From contig JACTNA010000018.1 in NCBI GenBank assembly GCA_014584315.1, positions 124,001 to 188,000 of the forward strand: a stretch of DNA of 64,000 nucleotides, written 5' to 3'. Shown here in pieces: positions 56,177-63,079 of this stretch (position 1 is its first letter; the number at the start of each line of letters is the position of its first letter). This DNA is from Planctomycetota bacterium. GTDB lineage: Bacteria; Planctomycetota; Phycisphaerae; Phycisphaerales; UBA1924. A program made the translations under genes and the position numbers. Below the pieces are notes generated by a model. It was given only the letters and a program-made list of their open reading frames with translations, ran no database searches and was not told the DNA's origin.

Positions 56177-56478
56177 TTCGCCTCGCGGACCCGGACGCCG
56201 TCGGACAACTGCTTCTCGACCCGACCGAGGCGATCGTTCATCGACCGCAACTGCCGGATCATCTCGTTGCGCTGGTCCGCCGGGTTCACGACGCCGCGGG
56301 CTCGAGGCTCGTCGCCCTGCGACGCCGACGCGGCCGCCGGAGGCTGCTTCAGCACCGCGGCCCCGACGAGCGCCGCGATCAGCGCCAGCAGCCCGTTCGT
56401 CCAGGCACGCCCCGTGAATCGAAACCTGGGTCTGTCGTGTTCGCTGTGCATGGCGTCCATGGTCGGTTCCTCACTCAC
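56173..56478 (-). CDS. Small membrane protein with coiled coil, pseudopilin operon
   Basis: A 101-residue protein. One hydrophobic helix (about residues 28-44, GLLALIAALVGAAVL) is followed by a charged helix (DQRNEMIRQLRSMNDRLGRVEKQLS) that could form a periplasmic coiled coil. Start GTG 56478 is joined directly to the upstream pseudopilin stop (TGA-GTG); ATG 56460 (MDAMHSEH) is an alternative. No family recognised. The stop overlaps the next pseudopilin start (ATGA). Position suggests an assembly-platform or alignment component (cf. PilO/GspM), but no homology is evident. Confidence 0.65.
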   Translation of the reverse strand: MSEEPTMDAMHSEHDRPRFRFTGRAWTNGLLALIAALVGAAVLKQPPAAASASQGDEPRARGVVNPADQRNEMIRQLRSMNDRLGRVEKQLSDGVRVREAK

Positions 56479-56904
56479 TCAGTTCTTCGGGAGCGGTTCG
56501 TCACTGCCGTCGAACCCGACGGCCCACACGCGGCCCGTATCGGGGTCGTAGATCCACCCGTAGTCGGTGTGGTACGCGTCGTCAGGACCCTCCCCGAAGA
56601 CGATCACGGCGCCGTTCGGACCCCCCACCCACGCGTTGACCGGCGCGGTCTTGAGGTACTGGCTGTTCAGCAGCGACCCCCACGTCCCGTCTCCCTCCTC
56701 GACCGTCGGGAGCGCATCGGAGTTCCGGACGCGGTACACGTCGATCACCCGACGCACCTTCTGCAGTTCGTGGAACGTCGCCTTCTCGCTCGCTTCGTGC
56801 GTCGCGTTCGCGAAGCGGGGCACGACCACCGCCGCCAGGATGCCGAGAATCACCACCACGATCAGGATCTCAACGAGCGTGAATCCGCGCCTGGCGTAGT
56901 CCAT
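56479..56904 (-). CDS. Major pseudopilin, GspG-like
   Basis: A 141-residue protein with a 7-residue leader and the class III cut at RRG|FTLVEILIVVVILGILAAVVVPRFANA, with Gly(-1), Phe(+1) and Glu(+5) as canonical. After the helix: HEASEKATFHELQKVRRVIDVYRVRN, a typical GspG start, then GTWGSLLNSQYLKTAPVNAWVGGPN. It is shorter than many GspG proteins and lacks the calcium loop seen in Klebsiella GspG as far as I can tell. Its paralog precedes it by 104 nt. Confidence 0.9.
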   Translation of the reverse strand: MDYARRGFTLVEILIVVVILGILAAVVVPRFANATHEASEKATFHELQKVRRVIDVYRVRNSDALPTVEEGDGTWGSLLNSQYLKTAPVNAWVGGPNGAVIVFGEGPDDAYHTDYGWIYDPDTGRVWAVGFDGSDEPLPKN

Positions 56905-57008
56905 CTCGACTCTCCGTGTCCCGTCAACCGTCGGGCGTCTCTCGCGTGGAATCGGCCCACGCCCCCTTCCGGGAGCGGGGCCTGTGAGTCATGTGCGCAA
57001 CCCGAGGA

Positions 57009-57440
57009 TCAGTCCGTCGCCGTGCCGGTGATCTCGCCCGTCTCCTCGTCGAAGTACGAGGCGTAGATCGTCCCGTTCGTCGTGTTGAAGAACCACGCGG
57101 CGTCCTCGGAGCCGGTGCCCTCGTCGCCCGAGGCAACGCTCGTCCGCGTCGCCGCCGTAGGCCACGCGGGGTTCGCGGGGGCGGACTTCAGGTAGTTCCC
57201 GTCCAGGAGGTCGTCCCAGTCGGCCGAGAGGTCCGGGTAGTTCCCGTTGTTCCGAGCCGCGAACAACTCGATCTGGTTCTGCAGCGTCTGCAACTGCGTC
57301 TGGATGTTGCCGCCGCGCGCGTCGTTCGCCGCGTTCGTGAACTGCGGCACGACGATCGCCGCGAGAATCCCGAGGATCACCACGACGATCAGGATTTCGA
57401 CCAGCGTGAACGCCCGCGAACGGGCACGATTCGCCTTCAT
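57009..57440 (-). CDS. Major pseudopilin, GspG-like (first gene of the operon)
   Basis: A 143-residue protein. ATG 57440 has AAGGAGG-CCTCAAC upstream. Leader MKANRARSRA, then FTLVEILIVVVILGILAAIVVPQFTNAAND. Here the -1 residue is Ala rather than Gly, as in the GspH-like gene. Body: GNIQTQLQTLQNQIELFAARNNGNYPDLSADWDDLLDGNYLKSAPANP, a GspG-like fold. It is a paralog of the gene at 56479-56904; either could be the main shaft subunit. First of seven same-strand genes down to 51189. Confidence 0.9.
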   Translation of the reverse strand: MKANRARSRAFTLVEILIVVVILGILAAIVVPQFTNAANDARGGNIQTQLQTLQNQIELFAARNNGNYPDLSADWDDLLDGNYLKSAPANPAWPTAATRTSVASGDEGTGSEDAAWFFNTTNGTIYASYFDEETGEITGTATD

Positions 57441-57805
57441 GTTGAGGCCTCCTTCACTCACTCGAGTCACTCGCGAGTTCCTGCATCCGCCTACGCGGCG
57501 GGGGGTTCCTGAGTCCGGCGGGGGGGCGCCGGACGGCTCCTCCGCCGCCCGGACGCAACCACGCCGGTACAGGGCATCGACCGCACCACCCCCACGGTTG
57601 ACCTTCGTTCACGCGAATCCGCCCCGGACCCGCGGGATCGTGACGACTGCGGCCACATTGACGCCTGCGACGGCACACTCCCCGAGACAACGGGATCGCC
57701 GCCGCGGCGCGGGCGCGGCTTATCGGGTGCGCAGCAACAGCGCGGGCCGCCGCGCGGGGGCGGTCGATCGCCACCCGCCCCGCCGGCACACGCCGAGCAC
57801 GCCCG
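57441..57805. other. Intergenic region upstream of the pseudopilin operon
   Basis: A 365-nt region. It has a perfect 8-bp hairpin, GTCCGGCG (57513-57520) with CGCCGGAC (57527-57534), in the leader, but no confident promoter pair. No gene is supported. It separates the HEAT-protein gene from the pseudopilins, both on the minus strand. Confidence 0.45.
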
Positions 57806-59989
57806 TCAGTTCGTGGACCCGGCCCCGATCAGCCCCAGCAACTCGGTATTCGGCAGGTTCAGCGCGCCCATCAGCGCCGCGGCCGTAACCGCCTCCTCCC
57901 CCTGCCCGTCCCGCGCCAGCGCGACAAGCCGAGCCACGTGCCGGTCCGAGAGCATGTTCCCGAAGCGCTTGGCGGACTCCCCGACCGTCTCCAGCAGGGC
58001 GACCCGCTCCTGGCCCGAGGCGGCCAGCGCGGCATCCATCAGCGCGACCTGCGCTCGCTCCTGCCCGATCCGCGAGAGTACCTCCGCGACCCGCAGTTTC
58101 GTGGCGCCGCTCGACACCCCGAGCGATGCGACCAGCGGCGCGGCGGCGTCGCTCACGTCGAACACCGGATTGCCCGCAACCGCAAGGTCCCGCAGCGCGG
58201 CGAGCGAGCGCGAGGCGTACTCCGCAGCCTCCTCCGCGCCGATCACGCCCCCCGACGCCGTGTCCACCAGTTCCCGGGCGGCCGTCGCCATCATCGCTTC
58301 CGTCAGGCCGAGTTGTCGGACCACCACGGTCGGGTCGCGCTCGAACTGCGGGCCGAGTTCCGCGTACGAGACCGAACTCACCAGCGCGAGCGCCGGCGTC
58401 GCCGCGAGCCGCGTCGAGGCCCGCGCCTCGTCGATCGTCCGCAGCGTCGCGTCCGCCGCCTGCGCCGTCACGATCAGGTCGATTCCCGGCGTCTCCGCGA
58501 TCGGTTCCGCAGCCTCGGCGAGCGTCCCCGCCCGCGGCAGCACAACGTACCCCTCGCGCTCCAGCACGCGACGGATCGCCTGGTACTGCTCCGACTCCGC
58601 CGTGATCACCAGCGCATACTGCTTCGACGCGTCCCGGATCGCGCTCGCCAGCAGCGGCACCACGCGCTCAGAACCCGTGAACGTCTCCGTCGGCTGCGCC
58701 CTGCCCAGCGCGAGCGCGGCGTCGTACTGCACGCGACGGTTCGGGTACGCCAGGCTCTCCAGCAGCGGCCTCCGCGCCGCAAGCCCCGACCACAACTGCG
58801 AACCCCCCGCCGTCCGCTCGATCGCCGCGATCGCCTGCCGCGCCAGCCGCGTGTTCCGCGTGTCGATCGCCCGAGCCAGCACCCGCTGGTTCACCGGCAC
58901 GCCCGCCGCCGCCGCGAAGTACGCCGCGCCCCGGCGCGTCGAAGCGTAAGCCGGGTTCTCGTACCCATCCGGAGTCTCGTTCTGACGCTTGAAGTTCGAG
59001 GCCACCCACAGCGCGAGCGCATCCGCGTTGTCGCCCCGCAACGAGAGCGACTTCTCCGCCATCCGCATCGCCATCGCCTCGTGGTAGACCTCGGTCCGGA
59101 TCGCCGTCGGAATCAGCGGCGTCTTCGGCGCGCCGGGCAGGTACGACCACAGCAACTGGTGCTCCTCGCCCGGGAACGACGTCACCTCCGCACGCTCGCC
59201 GTAATAGACCTCGCCGAGCCACTCGTACAACGAAGCCGCGTCCAACGCGCCCAGCGACCCCCCCACCGCGTCCAGCGCACGCCGGCACGCCGCCGACACC
59301 GCCGGCGACTTCGTGCCCGTCATCAACTCCATCACGAACGGCGCGGACGTGCCGTACTTCAACTGCCCCAGCACCTGCACCACCAGTTCCTGCTCCGCCG
59401 GCTGAAGGTGCGGCAGCGCAGCGCACAGCGGCATCACCGCCTGCCGGCCCATGTCGATCATCAACCGCTGCACCGCCGCCTGCAACTGCGGGTTGCTCCC
59501 GTCCAGCAGCGCCTCGACCAGCAGCGGCATGGCGTACTCACCCGCCGCCACAAGCCGCTGCTGCGCCAGGAAACGCCCCTGAAGCCCGCCCGTCAGCAGC
59601 GCGATGTTCCGCTCGACCTCCGCCGGGGCACGGGCCTTGTTCAGCCGACCACGCTCGAACAACCGCTGCAGCGCGCCCGCCGTCGCCTCGAGGTCCGACC
59701 CGCCCCCCTCCGCCCGCATCGCCAGCCCAACCGCCTCCGCGAACCGCAGCGACTCGCCCGACGCCTCCACCAGGTCCGCGAACGCCTCGGGCGACATGCC
59801 CGACGACAGCAACTGCTGCCCCATCAACTCCGCCGCGTCGTACCGCGCGATCTTCGTGTAGTGGATGAAGTCCCGCAGCCGGTCCGCGTCGGACTCCGGA
59901 ACCGCCTGCCCGCGGGCCGGAACCGCCGACAACGCCGCCGCGAGCACGCACAGAACCACAATCAGACGACCGGGGGCAACGCTTCGCAC
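57806..59989 (-). CDS. Exported HEAT-repeat protein with a receiver-like pseudo-domain
   Basis: A 727-residue exported protein. GTG 59989 has AGGAGAGG 6 nt upstream; residues 1-27 are a signal peptide (RLIVVLCVLAAALSAVPARGQA). Residues 40-430 are HEAT/ARM-like helices (AMPLLVEALLDGSNPQLQAAVQRLMIDMGRQAVMPLCAALPHL). Residues about 455-545 resemble a response-regulator receiver (QYALVITAESEQYQAIRRVLEREGYVV, IDLIVTAQAADATL), but the phosphoryl-accepting Asp is absent (IVTAQ in place of L-x-D-x). The last 150 residues return to HEAT-like helices. A strong promoter lies at 60120-60149. It precedes the pseudopilin operon by 365 nt; partnership is possible. Confidence 0.8.
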   Translation of the reverse strand: MRSVAPGRLIVVLCVLAAALSAVPARGQAVPESDADRLRDFIHYTKIARYDAAELMGQQLLSSGMSPEAFADLVEASGESLRFAEAVGLAMRAEGGGSDLEATAGALQRLFERGRLNKARAPAEVERNIALLTGGLQGRFLAQQRLVAAGEYAMPLLVEALLDGSNPQLQAAVQRLMIDMGRQAVMPLCAALPHLQPAEQELVVQVLGQLKYGTSAPFVMELMTGTKSPAVSAACRRALDAVGGSLGALDAASLYEWLGEVYYGERAEVTSFPGEEHQLLWSYLPGAPKTPLIPTAIRTEVYHEAMAMRMAEKSLSLRGDNADALALWVASNFKRQNETPDGYENPAYASTRRGAAYFAAAAGVPVNQRVLARAIDTRNTRLARQAIAAIERTAGGSQLWSGLAARRPLLESLAYPNRRVQYDAALALGRAQPTETFTGSERVVPLLASAIRDASKQYALVITAESEQYQAIRRVLEREGYVVLPRAGTLAEAAEPIAETPGIDLIVTAQAADATLRTIDEARASTRLAATPALALVSSVSYAELGPQFERDPTVVVRQLGLTEAMMATAARELVDTASGGVIGAEEAAEYASRSLAALRDLAVAGNPVFDVSDAAAPLVASLGVSSGATKLRVAEVLSRIGQERAQVALMDAALAASGQERVALLETVGESAKRFGNMLSDRHVARLVALARDGQGEEAVTAAALMGALNLPNTELLGLIGAGSTN

Positions 59990-60119
59990 GGGAACCTCTC
60001 CTATTCGCCACTCGGGCGGAACGGACCTGCTCTTCGGGACGCGCTCCAAGCCACCAGCGGCACGGCCCGCGGCCGCCCGCCCGGACTCCAAGCGTACCCC
60101 CCCTGTCCCGAGGCCCCGC

Positions 60120-60149
60120 AATCTAGCGGTCCCCAACAACCCGTGTCAA
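60120..60149 (-). promoter_or_regulatory. Promoter of the HEAT-repeat gene
   Basis: Minus strand: consensus TTGACA (60149-60144), an 18-nt spacer and TAGATT (60125-60120); leader about 125 nt. It lies in the 325-nt divergent region 59990-60314, where nothing else is clear. Confidence 0.6.
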
Positions 60150-60314
60150 TCCGCACGCCCAAACCCCGGCCCGCCGCCGACCCCCCGCCCGTCGTCCCAG
60201 AACCAGAACTTGGGGGTCGCCCGGGCAGGCCCGTCAAGCGGCCCCTCCCGCTCGCCGATGCAAGCCGGGTGAAGCCCTCCGGGTTCATGCCCGCTTCGTG
60301 CGCGAGGTGAGACG

Positions 60315-60893
60315 ATGACCATCGATAAGGACGTGCTGACGACCGGCGAGGTGGCGAAGATCTGCAACGTCGCCCCCCGAACCGTCTCCAAGTGGTTCGA
60401 CACCGGCACCCTCAAGGGGTACCGCATCCCCGGCTCCAAGGACCGGCGAATCCCCGTCGCCGAACTCCTCCGATTCATGCGCGCCCACGGCATCCCCATG
60501 GACGGGATCGCCTCCGGCCGTACCCGTGTCCTCATCGTCGACGACGACAGCGACGTCGTCGACACCCTCCACCGCGTCCTCTCCGAGCAGACCACCTACG
60601 AAGTCCACACCGCCACCACAGGCTTCCAAGCCGGCATGGAGTGCGAACGCTTCCGACCCCACGTCATCCTCCTCGACATGCACCTCTCCGACGGCGACTC
60701 ACGCCACGTCGCCGACCTCGTCCGACGGAGCGATGCACTCCAGATGACCAAGATCGTCGCCATGAGCGCGAAGATGACCGACGGCCAGGCCCACGCACTC
60801 CGCTCGCAGGGCTTCGACGACTTCCTCCGCAAGCCCTTCCAGGTCCGGCAGGTCGTCGAGTCCATCGAACGCTCAACCAGCGTCGTCCACTGA
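60315..60893 (+). CDS. HTH (excisionase/MerR-like) domain fused to a response-regulator receiver
   Basis: A 192-residue protein. Residues 8-62 are a winged HTH of the excisionase/MerR type (LTTGEVAKICNVAPRTVSKWFDTGTLKGYRIPGSKDRRIPVAELLRFM). Residues 70-185 are a receiver: acidic pair VLIVDDDSD, the phosphoacceptor Asp in HVILLDMHLSDGD, the switch Ser/Thr in IVAMSAKMT and Lys in DFLRKPFQ. The order (DNA binding first, receiver last) is the reverse of most response regulators. No histidine kinase gene is adjacent. GAGGTGAGACG precedes ATG 60315. The stop lies just before a word-repeat hairpin. Confidence 0.9.
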   Translation: MTIDKDVLTTGEVAKICNVAPRTVSKWFDTGTLKGYRIPGSKDRRIPVAELLRFMRAHGIPMDGIASGRTRVLIVDDDSDVVDTLHRVLSEQTTYEVHTATTGFQAGMECERFRPHVILLDMHLSDGDSRHVADLVRRSDALQMTKIVAMSAKMTDGQAHALRSQGFDDFLRKPFQVRQVVESIERSTSVVH

Positions 60894-61027
60894 CAAAGCG
60901 AAGAACGAAAAACGAAAAGCGAACATCGGACCGCGACGATCGGCCTGCGCTGAAAGCGACCGCGCATCGCCTCCCGATTTCCACTTTTCGCTTTTCGCTT
61001 TTCGCTTTTCGTTTTTCGCCTTTTGCT
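60893..61027. repeat. Inverted word-repeat hairpin between convergent genes
   Basis: Words related to GAAAAACG/GAAAAGCG form the left arm, and CTTTTCG words (CTTTTCGCTTTTCG) the right arm. GAAAAACGAAAAGCGAA at 60907-60923 is a perfect 17-bp inverted match to 61001-61017; with a few mismatches the arms extend to 29 bp. It fills the gap between two convergent stop codons and could act as a bidirectional terminator. Confidence 0.75.
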
Positions 61028-62116
61028 TTACCCCACCTCCGCCAGGTACCGCGCGATCACGTCCCGCGCCGCCTTCAGGTCGCGCACGTCGATCATCTCC
61101 GTCACCGTGTGGATGTACCGCGTCCCGACCGTGATGCCCACCGCCCGCGCCCCGGCCGCAGCCTGCTGGGCCGCCGCGCCGTCCTGACCGCCCCGCGCCA
61201 GGATCGTCCGCTGAAAGGCGATCTTGTGCTTCCGCGCGACCGCCTCCACCTCGTCCACCAGCCCCTTGTCCGCGATGAACGAGGCGTCCTTCACGTGCAG
61301 CCCGAACCCATCGCCGTGCTTCGTCACCCACTCCGGCTCAGGCACCCCAGGCGTGTCGCACGCCAGCGTCACGTCGATCCCCAGCCCGATGTCCGGCTTC
61401 ACCGCGTACGCCGCCGCCTTCGCCCCCCGCAGACCGACCTCCTCCTGCGTCGTGAACGCCACCACCACCTCGCACGCGTGCTCCCCCCCGAGCCGGTCCA
61501 GTTCGCGCACGCCCTCGATCCCCAGCCAGCACGCCACGCGGTTGTCCAGCGCCTTGCTGACGAACTTGTCCCCCATCGCCATCGCCGGCTCGTGCATCAC
61601 CACGAAGTCGCCCACGCGCACACGCTTCTTCACCTCCTCCACCGGCATCCCCACGTCGATGAAGAACTCCTTCGTCTCCGGCACCTTCGTCCGCTCCTCG
61701 GGCGACGAGATGTGGATCGGCCGCCCCCCCGGGTTCATCACCCCCGGCAGGTCCCCGTCCTCAGTGCACACCAGCACCCGCCGCGAGAACAGGTTCCTCG
61801 CATCGAACCCCCCCGCCGGATCGACGTAGATGAACCCCTTGTCGCTCACGTGCGAGACGTAGAACCCGATCTCGTCCATGTGGCACAGGATCATCACCCG
61901 CGTCGCCCGCGATCCCTTGCTCCCCTTCTTCCCCCCGGCCCCACGCGGCCCGCGCGTGCAGATCAGCGACCCCATCGCGTCCGTCCGCGTCTCGTCGAAC
62001 AGCCCCTTGACCTCCTTCTCGATCAACGCACGCACACGCTCCTCGCGCCCCGGAACGCCGGGCGTCTCGCAAAGCCGCCTGAGCAGGTCGAGGTTCAACG
62101 CATCACGCTTCGCCAT
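61028..62116 (-). CDS. M42-family metallopeptidase (glutamyl aminopeptidase / endoglucanase M type)
   Basis: A 362-residue dinuclear zinc peptidase that trims peptides in the cytoplasm, often as a dodecamer. Metal ligands: His in RVMILCHMDEIGFYV, Asp in VSKALDNRVACWLG, the catalytic Glu pair in FTTQEEVGLRGAK, Asp in GIDVTLACDTPG and the last His in VGTRYIHTVTEMID. An insertion (GPRGAGGKKGSKGSRA) precedes the first His. ATG 62116 begins MAKRDALNLDLLRRLCETPGVPG, the family N-terminus. It ends right at the word-repeat hairpin. rnhA lies upstream (minus strand) by about 90 nt. Confidence 0.93.
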   Translation of the reverse strand: MAKRDALNLDLLRRLCETPGVPGREERVRALIEKEVKGLFDETRTDAMGSLICTRGPRGAGGKKGSKGSRATRVMILCHMDEIGFYVSHVSDKGFIYVDPAGGFDARNLFSRRVLVCTEDGDLPGVMNPGGRPIHISSPEERTKVPETKEFFIDVGMPVEEVKKRVRVGDFVVMHEPAMAMGDKFVSKALDNRVACWLGIEGVRELDRLGGEHACEVVVAFTTQEEVGLRGAKAAAYAVKPDIGLGIDVTLACDTPGVPEPEWVTKHGDGFGLHVKDASFIADKGLVDEVEAVARKHKIAFQRTILARGGQDGAAAQQAAAGARAVGITVGTRYIHTVTEMIDVRDLKAARDVIARYLAEVG

Positions 62117-62206
62117 TGGGGTTCGCCTTTCAGTATCGCGCCCCCGGCCACGAACGCACGGCCCGCGGACGCGGAGCGGGAAGGGTAGGGTCACGATCGA
62201 CCGGAA

Positions 62207-62665
62207 TCAGCGGCCCGCCTGCCGCTCGCGGGCGGCCACCGCCAGCCGGTCGCACCGTTCGTTCTCGGGGTGGTCCGAGTGCCCGCGCACCCAGTTGAAC
62301 CGCACCTCGTGCACCGCGAGCAGCGCGTCGAGCCGCTCCCACAGGTCCCGGTTCTTCACCGGCTGCTTGCCCGCCGTCCGCCACCCCCGCGCCTTCCACG
62401 CCGCCAGCCACTCGCGCATCCCGTTGAGCACGTACTGCGAGTCCGAGTGCAACTCCACGACCGACGCTCGCCTGAGCGCGCCCAGCCCCTCGATCACCGC
62501 CATCAGCTCCATCCGGTTGTTCGTCGTCAGCGGCTCACCCCCGGACGCCTCCTTCTCCACGCCCGTCCGCGCATCGCGCAGGATGTACGCCCACCCCCCA
62601 GGCCCCGGATTCCCCGAGCACGCCCCATCCGTGAACAGATGCACCGTGTCGCGCCGTTCGGACAT
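62207..62665 (-). CDS. rnhA: Ribonuclease HI
   Basis: Removes RNA from RNA-DNA hybrids. The 152-residue protein has the D-E-D-D site: [16 protein letters not shown] (Asp), [15 protein letters not shown] (Glu), [12 protein letters not shown] (Asp), [16 protein letters not shown] (His and Asp). It has the basic handle region [31 protein letters not shown] 62665 begins the family sequence; TACAGT lies seven nt upstream (leaderless type). The frame stays open further upstream only through word-repeat DNA. Confidence 0.96.
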   Translation of the reverse strand: MSERRDTVHLFTDGACSGNPGPGGWAYILRDARTGVEKEASGGEPLTTNNRMELMAVIEGLGALRRASVVELHSDSQYVLNGMREWLAAWKARGWRTAGKQPVKNRDLWERLDALLAVHEVRFNWVRGHSDHPENERCDRLAVAARERQAGR

Positions 62666-62672
62666 GGGTGGG

Positions 62673-62678
62673 ACTGTA
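62673..62678 (-). promoter_or_regulatory. -10 element for a leaderless rnhA transcript
   Basis: Minus-strand TACAGT ends 7 nt before ATG 62665. Confidence 0.4.
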
Positions 62679-62689
62679 GCGGGAAGACA

Positions 62690-63070
62690 TCGAGGGATGA
62701 GGAAGAAGGGAAGAGGGATCGAGGGATCGAGGGATCGAGGGATCAAGGGTCAAGGGATCGAGGGATCGAGGGATCGAGTGAGCGAAGGTCGAGCGTGCCG
62801 AGTGCCTCCTTCTCAGAACCGGAGCACTCTGAGGGCGGGGCCTTTCCAGGCGGAGCACGCTCGGGGCCTGAAGGCTCCGGCTCTGAGGCTCCCTCTCCCT
62901 TCGCGTCCTTCGCGCCCTTCGCGTTGCAATCCTGAGATGAACGCGAAGTCCGCGAAGAGCGCGAAGAACACGGTTCCGCCCCCGCGCGCCCCCCATCCCT
63001 CCTCCCTCGATCCCTTCATCCCTCATCCCTCGATCCCTTGATCCCTCATCCCCCGATCCCTCCCCCGATA
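62690..63070. repeat. Nested palindromic array of 8- and 9-mer words
   Basis: Left arm: repeats of GAGGGATC (62713-62777, variants GATCAAGG). Right arm: complementary CCCTCGAT/CCTCATCC words (62990-63070); GAGGGATCAAGGG (62737-62749) is a perfect inverted match to 63036-63048. Inside is a second palindrome: three TTCGCG-cored words (62899-62925) opposed to CGCGAAG words (62940-62966), 23 of 27 positions paired. It fills the rnhA-purL gap (62666-63079, 414 nt); no gene is seen. Confidence 0.75.
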
Positions 63071-63074
63071 CCAT
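63069..63074 (+). promoter_or_regulatory. -10 element for a leaderless purL transcript
   Basis: TACCAT ends 5 nt before ATG 63080; no Shine-Dalgarno. Confidence 0.4.
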
Positions 63075-63079
63075 CGCCC

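Noticed and set aside
57938-60310. A 790-codon plus-strand frame opposite the HEAT gene
   Set aside because: Arg-rich antisense shadow without ribosome binding site or motif.
62690-63070. CRISPR array
   Set aside because: The repeats are 8-9 nt words with no constant spacers and no cas genes.
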